Shown: positions 8,832-16,997 of the stretch, piece after piece | Layout: each line of letters begins with the position of its first letter | Position numbering within the stretch: the stretch's first letter is position 1 | Origin: G963663615 sp963663615 | Lineage (GTDB): Bacteria > Bacteroidota > Ignavibacteria > Ignavibacteriales > Melioribacteraceae | DNA: 64,000 nucleotides | Direction: 5' to 3' | NCBI GenBank assembly: GCA_963663615.1 | Contig: OY760517.1 | Location: forward strand, 3,534,001-3,598,000 | Translations under genes and position numbers: made by a program | The notes under the pieces: model-generated | Database searches by the model: none | Seen by the model: only the letters and a program-made list of their open reading frames with translations | Told to the model about the DNA's origin: nothing

Positions 8832-8975
8832 GTGTGTGTGTTTTTTGATACCAAAATGCTCTTTATCGAGCTATAGTATAGGGGTTTCAAACTCTTTTAG
8901 GACTATGTAAAATCACTTTGGTAATTTGTTGTTTTGCTACAACCTAATACACTACTACAATCACAAAAAGTATTT
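8801..8975 (-). ncRNA. candidate small RNA or leader/attenuator, about 170 nt
   Basis: A minus-strand promoter at 8981-9011 predicts a start near 8975, and a strong intrinsic terminator ends at about 8801. Nothing between them encodes a convincing protein. A small internal hairpin GCTCGATAAAGAGC lies near 8857-8870. The unit is upstream of and co-oriented with marR, so it could be an independent small RNA or a terminated leader. It does not show the recognisable core of SRP RNA, RNase P RNA or tmRNA. A 6S-like RNA cannot be excluded, but no long end-pairing was found. Confidence 0.4.
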
Positions 8976-8980
8976 ACATC

Positions 8981-9011
8981 CAAAACTACCATATTTTTAT
9001 CGTTTTTCAAA
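8981..9011 (-). promoter_or_regulatory. Bacteroidetes-type promoter (TTTG-N19-TAGTTTTG)
   Basis: On the minus strand TTTG (plus 9008-9011) is separated by exactly 19 bp from TAGTTTTG (plus 8981-8988), matching the -33 and -7 consensus of primary sigma factors in this phylum. Confidence 0.6.
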
Positions 9012-9430
9012 GAATCTTTTTTAGGTTTTTACAAGTTTTGACATAAATAGGTATTTCTATTTCATTTTACATAAAAAAAAACAACAAAAATATTTTCTAT
9101 AAATTACACTTATTGTCTAAATGGGCTAAAATTAGACTCCCCTCTCTTTTATTGAACAAATATTCAATATTCAATTATAAATTTCGAAGATATAGTTGAG
9201 GCTAATCCGACATAAAAGTATTTCCATTTTACTACGTACTGCTCAATAGTATTTCCGCAATAAATGCAATACTGTTATCTTAAACATATTTGCCTGTAAT
9301 CATACACGATTTCTGCATTTTGCAATTTTTTTTATTCTTTAACAATCCAGGCAGCCAATTATTACAAGTGTTACATCCGGTTTATTACTATATTAAATTA
9401 TTCTGTAATTAGAGTTCAAGATTTAGAACA
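9012..9430. other. intergenic region upstream of the histidine kinase operon
   Basis: This is very AT-rich DNA with no supported gene. It must contain the promoter of the kinase operon starting at 9431, but no element close to TTTG-N19-TAnnTTTG was found on the plus strand. Short A and T runs near 9071-9085 and 9328-9336 are the only notable structure. Confidence 0.4.
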
Positions 9431-11776
9431 ATGAAAAAATACACAAAATTATTCCCCTTGGTAATCTTTCTGATATTCACAATTAATATTTGCGGTAACC
9501 CCAAAATTGATTCATTATTAAATGAGCTAAAATCTGTTAAAGGGGATAGTATTAAATACTCAATCAATCTTAAAATTGGTAATGCTTATACCAGAATTAA
9601 CAGAGACTCTGCAATATTTTACTATAACCAATCTCTTTATTGGTTAAATCGAGCAGATTTGGAAACTCCCTATTCTGCGTTTTCTCCTCTTTACGGAAAA
9701 ATGGGGAATACCTTCCTTTACCAGGGTAAAATTGATTCAGCAAGACTTAATTATACAAAGGCTTTAGATATTTATAAGCAGGTTGGAGATAAAAAGGGTG
9801 CATCCAAAATGACGCATAACATTGGCGTTACCTATTGGATGGAAAGTAATTATCCCAAAACTCTGGAATATAACATCAAAGCTCTAACACTTAGAGAGGA
9901 GATTAAAGACTCGGCAGGTATCAGTGCTACCCTTTTGCTTCTTGGTAACATCTATATGAAGCAGGAGCAGTTTCAAAAAGCACTCGATTCATACAAAAGA
10001 TCGGCTGGCATTAAAAGCAGACTAAAACAAAAAAATGTTGCTATGGCTTGGCAGGCTATTGGTGCTGCATATACAAAACTTAAAAATTACAACCTTGCTC
10101 ATAGCTACACTCAAAAGGCACTTGAGCAATACTTAGTACAAAATTATAAATCCGGTATTGCCAGTTGTTATTCTAATTTAAGTGTTATTTACGAAGAACA
10201 AAACAGATTTGAAGAAAATATTACCCTTCTAAAAAAAGCTCTCAAGATAAAGGAAGAAGAAAAAGATAGTACGAATATTGCTATAACGCTTAATAATCTT
10301 TCAAACTTACACTACCGGATAGCTGATTCGCTAAAAGCTAAGAATGATTTTACTAATGTAAAATCACACGCAAGTGAAATGATTGGTTATTCCAAACGTG
10401 CTCTTTATATATCTACACGCATGAATAATCTTGCACAGGTTTTACTCTCTGCAAAGCACCTAAAAAACGCATATTCACTTCTTGGTAATTACAAAAAGGC
10501 ATACGAATATTCTAATCTTTATATCGATACTCAAAATGAAATTAACAGCGAAGATAAAACCAAAGCTCTTGCCGAAATGCAGACTAAATACGAAACCGAG
10601 AAAAAAGAGCAGGAAAACACACTACTGAAAAAAGATAACGAGCTTAACCAAAAAACCATTTACGCAATTGGTGTTTTTGCACTACTGGTTATTGCTCTGG
10701 CTATTGTGTTTTTCAGGGGACGACAAAAACAGAAAATGATTAACACCGAACTGGAAGACAAGAATAATCTTATCAGCGACCAGAAAGAAGAAATTGAAGC
10801 TCAGGCAAACACACTTAAAGAGGCTCTCGATAAACTTCAGGAACTCGACCAATTTAAGGAAAGCATGACCAGCATGATTGTTCATGACCTTAAAAACCCT
10901 CTTAACTCAATACTTAATGTGCCTTCTAGTTACAGCGAGTCAAAAAAGCTTGAGTATATTAAGCAAAATGGTAAACGTATGCTTAACCTTGTTATGAATA
11001 TTCTTGATGTTAACAAGTTCGAAAATGCTAACATTACTCTCGACCTGGCTGAGCATACAATATTCGATACTGCTAACTCGGCAGTTGAACAAATAAACCT
11101 TCTTGCTGAAGAAAAGGATATTACACTACTTAACAACATACCTGCCGGTTTAACAGCACATATTGATAATGAAATGATACAAAGAGTAATGGTTAACCTG
11201 CTTACTAACGCTGTTAAATATACTCCGGTTAATGGTAAAATACTACTTGATTCAAATGTACTGGATGAGCAAAAGGTACGTATTTCAGTTACTGATAATG
11301 GTTCTGGTATCCCGACAGATAAGTTAAGTAGTGTATTCGATAAATTCGGGCAGGTTGAGGCAAGGAAATCTGGTGAGGTACGCTCAACCGGTATTGGATT
11401 AACATTCTGCAAAATGGCAGTTGAAGCACACAAAGGCACTATTGGTGTTGAAAGTAAGGAGGGCAAAGGCACAACTTTTTGGTTCGAGCTTAACTTTTCT
11501 AAAATTCAAAATAAGGTTACGAAGAAATCCTCACTTGAAAACAATAGTTTTCTTATAGACCTGGATGACAGATGCAAAACCGATTTGCGACCCTATGCAG
11601 AAGAATTAAGTAAGCTATCCATTTATGAAATCTCTGCGATAAGAAAAGTGTTACAACAAATAGATAGCAACTCACCTGAATGTTACAACATATGGAAAGA
11701 TAAAATATTTACTACAGTCAGAAATGGTAATAGAAACAGGTATAATGAATTAATAAACATTGTTTTGAAAAATTAG
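9431..11776 (+). CDS. TPR-sensor membrane histidine kinase (first paralogue)
   Basis: The 781-residue protein has a signal peptide (1-22) and a periplasmic region of about 350 residues with tetratricopeptide repeats (patterns such as AIGAAYTKLKNY and NLSVIYEEQNRFEEN). One membrane helix (about 407-428) and a coiled coil follow. The HisKA domain has MIVHDLKNPLNS with phosphoacceptor His485, and the ATPase domain has NLLTNAVKYTP (N box), DNGSGIP (G1) and TGIGLTFCKMA (G2). A helical tail of about 80 residues follows. It should autophosphorylate in response to a periplasmic cue and pass phosphate to a separate receiver. The core at 10547-11491 is nearly identical in DNA to that of the next gene, while sensor and tail have diverged. 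The second kinase starts 25 bp downstream. Confidence 0.9.
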   Translation: MKKYTKLFPLVIFLIFTINICGNPKIDSLLNELKSVKGDSIKYSINLKIGNAYTRINRDSAIFYYNQSLYWLNRADLETPYSAFSPLYGKMGNTFLYQGKIDSARLNYTKALDIYKQVGDKKGASKMTHNIGVTYWMESNYPKTLEYNIKALTLREEIKDSAGISATLLLLGNIYMKQEQFQKALDSYKRSAGIKSRLKQKNVAMAWQAIGAAYTKLKNYNLAHSYTQKALEQYLVQNYKSGIASCYSNLSVIYEEQNRFEENITLLKKALKIKEEEKDSTNIAITLNNLSNLHYRIADSLKAKNDFTNVKSHASEMIGYSKRALYISTRMNNLAQVLLSAKHLKNAYSLLGNYKKAYEYSNLYIDTQNEINSEDKTKALAEMQTKYETEKKEQENTLLKKDNELNQKTIYAIGVFALLVIALAIVFFRGRQKQKMINTELEDKNNLISDQKEEIEAQANTLKEALDKLQELDQFKESMTSMIVHDLKNPLNSILNVPSSYSESKKLEYIKQNGKRMLNLVMNILDVNKFENANITLDLAEHTIFDTANSAVEQINLLAEEKDITLLNNIPAGLTAHIDNEMIQRVMVNLLTNAVKYTPVNGKILLDSNVLDEQKVRISVTDNGSGIPTDKLSSVFDKFGQVEARKSGEVRSTGIGLTFCKMAVEAHKGTIGVESKEGKGTTFWFELNFSKIQNKVTKKSSLENNSFLIDLDDRCKTDLRPYAEELSKLSIYEISAIRKVLQQIDSNSPECYNIWKDKIFTTVRNGNRNRYNELINIVLKN
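10547..11491 (+). repeat. near-identical kinase-core repeat, copy 1
   Basis: These 945 bp align without gaps to 12927-13871 (offset 2380) with seven single-base differences by direct reading; only one (GTT/ATT-type, Val to Ile in the membrane helix) changes the protein. Identity starts abruptly at the SEDKTKALAEMQ codons and stops just after TFWFEL. Flanking sequence on both sides is strongly diverged. Confidence 0.95.
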
Positions 11777-11801
11777 TATTTCTTAAAAATAAAGTAATTA
11801 G

Positions 11802-14153
11802 ATGAAAAAACACTTTTTCTACTTGTTCGTTATATTTTTAGTGATAATTACTCTAAAAATTAGCGGTAATCAGCAGCTCGATTCACTTTCAAATGAATTG
11901 AAGACATTTAAAAATGATAGCATCAGTTCAAAACTTCATTATCAAATAGCAAAAAAGTTATCAAGAAGGCAGAGCGACTCGGCATATTTTCACTTCAATA
12001 AAGCTTACGAGTTCTTTCAAAAAGCTGCATATAAGAATCGGCGGGAAACTGAAGCTGCTATCGTCTCCGATATGGGTAACAATTTTATTTATATGGGAAA
12101 GTATGAGTTAGCCCGAGAAAAATATTTCTATATACTCGATACTATAAGAGCTATTGGAAATAGTGAAAAGGAAGCATCAATATGCAGCAACGTTGGAATT
12201 ACCTACTGGTATCAGGGAATTTTTGATTCTGCCCTCGTCTATATTTTAAAAGCAAGCAAAATTGCAGAAGCCAATGGTAATATGCAACAGCTATCCGCTA
12301 CATATATTTCAATGGGTAACTTGCTTGCCAATATGAACAATTTAGAGGATGCAAAAAAATATTATCAGCAAGCTATAAAAATTAAAGAAGAGTTTTTTCC
12401 GTATGACGAAAGTGCTATGGCAAGAGGAAACCTTGGTGGAGTTCTCGTAAAACTTCATGAATATGATGAAGGTGAAAAATACCTCAAGGAATCGCTTGAA
12501 ATTTATACCCGCTTAAATAATAAAAGAGGAATGAGTCGCTGTCTGATTAATCTCGGCATTATGTATGAAGAGCAAAACAGATATAAAGAAAATATTGAAA
12601 TATTGGAAAAGGCTCTTTCTCTAAAAAGAGACGCAAGAGATAAAGGCGGGCTTATTATTACGCTGAATAATCTGGGTAATATGTATAACCGACTTATTGA
12701 CACGCTTAAGCAATCCAGCACTTCTAATCCTAAAGTTATATCCGATTATGCAAAAAAAGCAATTGAATATTCAACAGAATCTTATAAACTTACGAAAGAA
12801 ACAAAGGATTTTGATAATGAGGCTACAGCAAATAAAGTACTGATGTTTGCTTACAGTCATTTGGGTAATTCTGAAAAGGCATTCGAGCACGCACTAAATT
12901 ATATACTTATAAGAGAAGACCTGATTAGCGAAGATAAAACCAAAGCTCTTGCCGAAATGCAGACTAAATACGAAACCGAAAAAAAAGAGCAGGAAAACAC
13001 ACTACTGAAAAAAGATAACGAGCTTAACCAAAAAACCATTTACGCAATTGGTATTTTTGCACTACTGGTTATTGCTCTGGCTATTGTGTTTTTCAGGGGA
13101 CGACAAAAACAGAAAATGATTAACACCGAACTGGAAGACAAGAATAATCTTATCAGCGACCAGAAAGAAGAAATTGAAGCTCAGGCAAACACACTTAAAG
13201 AGGCTCTCGACAAACTTCAGGAACTCGACCAGTTTAAGGAAAGCATGACCAGCATGATTGTTCATGACCTTAAAAACCCTCTTAACTCAATACTTAATGT
13301 GCCTTCTAGTTACAGCGAGTCAAAAAAGCTTGAGTATATTAAGCAAAATGGTAAACGTATGCTTAACCTTGTTATGAATATTCTTGATGTTAACAAGTTC
13401 GAAAATGCTAACATTACTCTCGACCTGGCTGAGCATACAATATTCGATACTGCTAACTCGGCAGTTGAACAAATAAACCTTCTTGCTGAAGAAAAGGATA
13501 TTACACTACTTAACAACATACCTGCCGGTTTAACAGCACATATTGATAATGAAATGATACAAAGAGTAATGGTTAACCTGCTTACTAACGCTGTTAAATA
13601 TACTCCGGTTAATGGTAAAATACTACTTGATTCAAATGTACTGGATGAGCAAAAGGTACGTATTTCAGTTACTGATAATGGTTCTGGTATCCCGACAGAT
13701 AAGTTAAGTAGTGTATTCGATAAATTCGGGCAGGTTGAAGCAAGGAAATCTGGGGAGGTACGCTCAACCGGTATTGGATTAACATTCTGCAAAATGGCAG
13801 TTGAAGCACACAAAGGCACTATTGGTGTTGAAAGTAAGGAAGGCAAAGGCACAACTTTTTGGTTCGAGCTTGATTATTCTTCCTTTAGTAATGAATTATC
13901 GAGTACAAATACCATTCAATTATCTGAAAATATCTTTATATTGGACGAAGAAAGTAAATTAAGTCTGCTTAATACCGTTGCCAGTCTTAAGGATGTACCA
14001 TTCTTTGAAATAAGTACAATAAGAAAAATTCTTTCGCACGTTAACAATACTCACCCCGATAAAGCTTTGAAGTGGAAAGAATTAGTATTAACATCTGCAA
14101 GAAATGGAAACGAGCAAAAATTTAACGACTTACTGGAGTTGATAAATGAATAA
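11802..14153 (+). CDS. TPR-sensor membrane histidine kinase (second paralogue)
   Basis: The 783-residue protein has the same architecture as its upstream neighbour: signal peptide, periplasmic TPR region (NLGNMYNRL, NLGIMYEEQNRYKEN), one membrane helix (about 410-431), coiled coil, HisKA with His488, ATPase domain, and a C-terminal helical tail of about 75 residues. The sensor is only distantly similar to that of 9431-11776, with shared motifs such as LSNELK near the start. The membrane/coiled-coil/kinase part is identical except for one residue. The tail is recognisably homologous (FEISTIRKIL versus YEISAIRKVL) but diverged. The tail resembles helical segments found after receiver domains in hybrid kinases, so it may contact a response regulator; this is inference. 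Its stop overlaps the next start by 8 bp, implying translational coupling to the receiver-kinase protein. Confidence 0.9.
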   Translation: MKKHFFYLFVIFLVIITLKISGNQQLDSLSNELKTFKNDSISSKLHYQIAKKLSRRQSDSAYFHFNKAYEFFQKAAYKNRRETEAAIVSDMGNNFIYMGKYELAREKYFYILDTIRAIGNSEKEASICSNVGITYWYQGIFDSALVYILKASKIAEANGNMQQLSATYISMGNLLANMNNLEDAKKYYQQAIKIKEEFFPYDESAMARGNLGGVLVKLHEYDEGEKYLKESLEIYTRLNNKRGMSRCLINLGIMYEEQNRYKENIEILEKALSLKRDARDKGGLIITLNNLGNMYNRLIDTLKQSSTSNPKVISDYAKKAIEYSTESYKLTKETKDFDNEATANKVLMFAYSHLGNSEKAFEHALNYILIREDLISEDKTKALAEMQTKYETEKKEQENTLLKKDNELNQKTIYAIGIFALLVIALAIVFFRGRQKQKMINTELEDKNNLISDQKEEIEAQANTLKEALDKLQELDQFKESMTSMIVHDLKNPLNSILNVPSSYSESKKLEYIKQNGKRMLNLVMNILDVNKFENANITLDLAEHTIFDTANSAVEQINLLAEEKDITLLNNIPAGLTAHIDNEMIQRVMVNLLTNAVKYTPVNGKILLDSNVLDEQKVRISVTDNGSGIPTDKLSSVFDKFGQVEARKSGEVRSTGIGLTFCKMAVEAHKGTIGVESKEGKGTTFWFELDYSSFSNELSSTNTIQLSENIFILDEESKLSLLNTVASLKDVPFFEISTIRKILSHVNNTHPDKALKWKELVLTSARNGNEQKFNDLLELINE
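12927..13871 (+). repeat. near-identical kinase-core repeat, copy 2
   Basis: This is the second copy of the 945-bp segment at 10547-11491. It covers the end of the sensor, the membrane helix, the coiled coil and the complete catalytic core. Third-codon positions are nearly all conserved, which is not explained by protein-level selection. Confidence 0.95.
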
Positions 14154-15243
14154 AATTCTGATTATTGATGACGAACCGGATAATCTTGATGCAATAGTTG
14201 ATATTATTGAATGTATGGAAGATGAGCATACTGTATATCAGGCTCTGGATGGAAATACTGCGTTAAAGATTGTTGACAAGGTTTGTCCCGACCTGATAAT
14301 TACAGATTGGGAAATGCCTGAAATGAATGGAATTGAGTTCATCCAAAAATTAAAATCGAATCCGAAATACTCTGATATTCCTGTAATAATGTGTACTGGT
14401 GTAATGACCACTTCCGACAATCTGGAGACAGCATTAAAAGCAGGTGCTGTTGATTATATAAGAAAACCGGTTGACAAGATTGAACTTATTGCACGTACAA
14501 AATCGATGCTGGAACTTTCTAAAAGCTACGAGGAAATAAAGGAACTAAATCTCTCAAAAGATAAATTATTCTCAATAATTGCTCACGATCTTAAAAATCC
14601 TTTTAATGCACTTATTGGTATTACCGAACTAATTATTGATGAAAAAGATACGATTGATGATAAGGAACTTGAAGACTATCTTAAAATAGTTAATGAATCA
14701 GCACGTAGAGGTTATGACCTTCTTGAAAATTTGCTGGAGTGGGCATTAAGTCAGTTAAACAAAGTTAAATACGAACCAGAGCTGCTAAATTTACACGATC
14801 TTACCGAAAAAACAATTGCTGTATTAAAACTAAACCTGAAAGCAAAAAAGCTTAGTCTAAAAAACAACATTCCCATTGATACCCAATGTTATGCAGATAA
14901 AAATATGATTGAAACAGTTTTGCGTAATCTGGTAACCAATGCTATCAAATATTCATTTGAGGAAAACAAAATTGAATTGGAATTTGATAAATCCGAAAAT
15001 GAAATTATTTGCTCAGTAAAGGATTATGGAACCGGTATGAGTGAAAAGGTTCTGAAAAATCTGTTCTCTCTGGCGGGTAGCAAAAGTAATCCGGGTACAA
15101 ATAATGAAAAAGGCACCGGACTTGGGCTAATATTATGCAAGGAGTTGGTTGAAAAAAATAATGGAAAACTATGGGTTGAAAGCAAGGAAAATGAAGGTTC
15201 AACATTTCATTTTTCCCTGCCGTCAGTTATCAAAACCAATTGA
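14146..15243 (+). CDS. response regulator-histidine kinase fusion
   Basis: The 365-residue cytoplasmic protein has an N-terminal receiver domain (1-120) with acidic pair Asp8/Asp9, phosphoacceptor Asp54 (IITDWEMP), Thr84 and Lys107 all in place. A HisKA domain (IIAHDLKNPFNAL, His147) and an ATPase domain (NLVTNAIKYS, DYGTGMS, GTGLGLILCKELV) follow. It has no signal peptide, membrane helix or DNA-binding output. It overlaps the upstream kinase gene by 8 bp. The likely job is to receive phosphate from one or both upstream TPR kinases and relay it through its own kinase to an unlinked regulator. Its kinase core is clearly distinct from the duplicated cores upstream. The stop codon directly abuts the stop of the convergent gene at 15244. 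Confidence 0.9.
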   Translation: MNKILIIDDEPDNLDAIVDIIECMEDEHTVYQALDGNTALKIVDKVCPDLIITDWEMPEMNGIEFIQKLKSNPKYSDIPVIMCTGVMTTSDNLETALKAGAVDYIRKPVDKIELIARTKSMLELSKSYEEIKELNLSKDKLFSIIAHDLKNPFNALIGITELIIDEKDTIDDKELEDYLKIVNESARRGYDLLENLLEWALSQLNKVKYEPELLNLHDLTEKTIAVLKLNLKAKKLSLKNNIPIDTQCYADKNMIETVLRNLVTNAIKYSFEENKIELEFDKSENEIICSVKDYGTGMSEKVLKNLFSLAGSKSNPGTNNEKGTGLGLILCKELVEKNNGKLWVESKENEGSTFHFSLPSVIKTN

Positions 15244-16785
15244 TTAGGCTGCCAGTTGTTTTTTACCAATTATTGTTTCACCCTTTTCTATATCTGCCTT
15301 GTAGTCGCGATAGTTTTTATGGTTATGTTCTGCAAATCCGGCAAACATAACCCCTACATCAATATTATGCTTTTCAGTTCGGAAAAGGTGCCACATTAAA
15401 CTCCAGAATAAACTACGTGATGAGCTTTTCACTCCAAGGGAAAAAACAATTCGGAATACCGTTAGCAAGTCCTTTAACTTAAACTTTCTTTTAATGCTGT
15501 TCCTAACTTTCGATTTTCTTTCCAGCTTAAAATATTCCCTAATTCTTTTATATGAGTTTTCGGGTGAATGTATTCTTTCCAGTAAATGTTTATAGCCCTC
15601 GGTTAACTTTTCCGGATTCATGAGTGGAATTACATTACTTCGGTTCAAATCAAAAAAGTAATCACCTGTTAAACGGTTTTCACGTTTAAGTCTGTCATAA
15701 AGCTCCGTACCCGGAGGTGCCTTTAATATGTTGGTTGTAACCAGTGGTACAGCACTTGCCTGTATAAAATCTGCCTGCTCATCAAATACATTTTCCGTAT
15801 CGGTATCAAGTCCTACAATATACCCGGTAAAGGCGAAGAACCCCTTACGCTGTATTTTCTTAAGGTCTTCCAGAATATTACGTTTCATATTCTGTTTTTT
15901 CCTCATGGCTTCAAGTGTAGCCTGATCAACAGACTCAACACCAATAAATACTTGTCTGAAGCCTGCTTCAAGTAACATCTGCATAAGCTCTTCATCATCA
16001 GCCAGGTTTATGGTAAGCTGTGTTGAAAAACTTGGGGCATACTTGTTTTTATCACGCCACTCAATCAGTGCTGGTAAAAGCTCATCCTTAAGCAAACGTT
16101 TGTTACCAATAAGATTATCATCAGCAAAGAAAATATTTTCTTCGGCACCTCTTGCCATCAAAACATCAAGTTCGGTAATAACCTGCTTTACTGTTTTGGT
16201 ACGCGGACGCCTGCCAAACAAATTTGTTACATCGCAAAAGTCGCACATGTAAGGGCATCCTCTTGAATATTGTACCTCGGCATAAGCATAATCACTTTGC
16301 TTTAGAAGCTCCCACATTGGTGCTGGCGATTTATGCATATCGGCAAACTGTGCACTTTTGTATATTCGTTTAGGTTTGCCAGCCAGATAATCATCAATAA
16401 ACGGCTGAAGAGTTAATTCGGCTTCATTTAGCACAAAGTGGTCAATTTCAGGAAACTTTTCATGCTCGTGTGCAAATAATGGACCCCCGGCAACAGTTGT
16501 TCTGCCAAGTCGTTTACATTTATCCGTAATATCCTTTATAAAAGCCACATGCACACTCATAGCACTGATCATTACAAGATCAGCCCAGAGCACATCATCA
16601 TCTGTTAAAGGATTCACATTTATATCAACCAGCTTCTTGTTCCAATCAGAAGGGAGCAAACTGGCAACTGTTAACAAACCAACCGGTGCAAATGTATTAC
16701 TTTTACCGCTAAGTTTAATTAACGATTTAAACTGGAAATGTGTTTCCGGCATTTCAGGATAAACTAAAAGGATATTCATATACAC
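15244..16785 (-). CDS. B12-binding-domain radical SAM protein (DUF4070 type)
   Basis: The 513-residue protein starts with a cobalamin-binding-like Rossmann domain (about 1-140; AGGPLFAHEHEKF). The radical SAM core contains GCPYMCDFC, the CX3CX2C cluster motif at Cys177, Cys181 and Cys184, which binds a 4Fe-4S cluster and S-adenosylmethionine. The C-terminal third resembles DUF4070. Relatives include hopanoid methylases and many uncharacterised radical enzymes, so the substrate is open; lipid or cofactor modification is plausible. There is no typical His in the B12 region that I can assign with certainty. A second ATG two codons in (MNILLVYP) is an equally likely start. It is convergent with the kinase operon with zero spacing and divergent from acs across about 210 bp. 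Confidence 0.88.
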   Translation of the reverse strand: MYMNILLVYPEMPETHFQFKSLIKLSGKSNTFAPVGLLTVASLLPSDWNKKLVDINVNPLTDDDVLWADLVMISAMSVHVAFIKDITDKCKRLGRTTVAGGPLFAHEHEKFPEIDHFVLNEAELTLQPFIDDYLAGKPKRIYKSAQFADMHKSPAPMWELLKQSDYAYAEVQYSRGCPYMCDFCDVTNLFGRRPRTKTVKQVITELDVLMARGAEENIFFADDNLIGNKRLLKDELLPALIEWRDKNKYAPSFSTQLTINLADDEELMQMLLEAGFRQVFIGVESVDQATLEAMRKKQNMKRNILEDLKKIQRKGFFAFTGYIVGLDTDTENVFDEQADFIQASAVPLVTTNILKAPPGTELYDRLKRENRLTGDYFFDLNRSNVIPLMNPEKLTEGYKHLLERIHSPENSYKRIREYFKLERKSKVRNSIKRKFKLKDLLTVFRIVFSLGVKSSSRSLFWSLMWHLFRTEKHNIDVGVMFAGFAEHNHKNYRDYKADIEKGETIIGKKQLAA

Positions 16786-16997
16786 ACTTTCATAATAGTT
16801 TCAATTTAACATACAAAATAATATATTAACTCTTAATATTTCATTATTTCTAGAATATTTTATCAAAAAATAACAAAAATCACAATTTTTACACCTTTAA
16901 AGTAAACTTTTGCCCGCCTCTCAACTTTTATATTATAACCATTATTTCTTGAATCTTCAAACACATACCCACATTAAATATACTCAGGGGAGGTAAA

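Noticed and set aside
8906..8992. 29-codon minus-strand frame starting MVVLDVNTF with three cysteines
   Set aside because: Its start codon lies upstream of the predicted transcript start of the candidate small RNA and overlaps the -7 promoter element, so it would not be translated from that RNA.
10930..13852. Two identical 180-residue antisense reading frames opposite the kinase cores
   Set aside because: They are identical only because the underlying kinase DNA is nearly identical, have Ser/Leu-rich shadow composition, and resemble no family. The sense frame is a convincing kinase.
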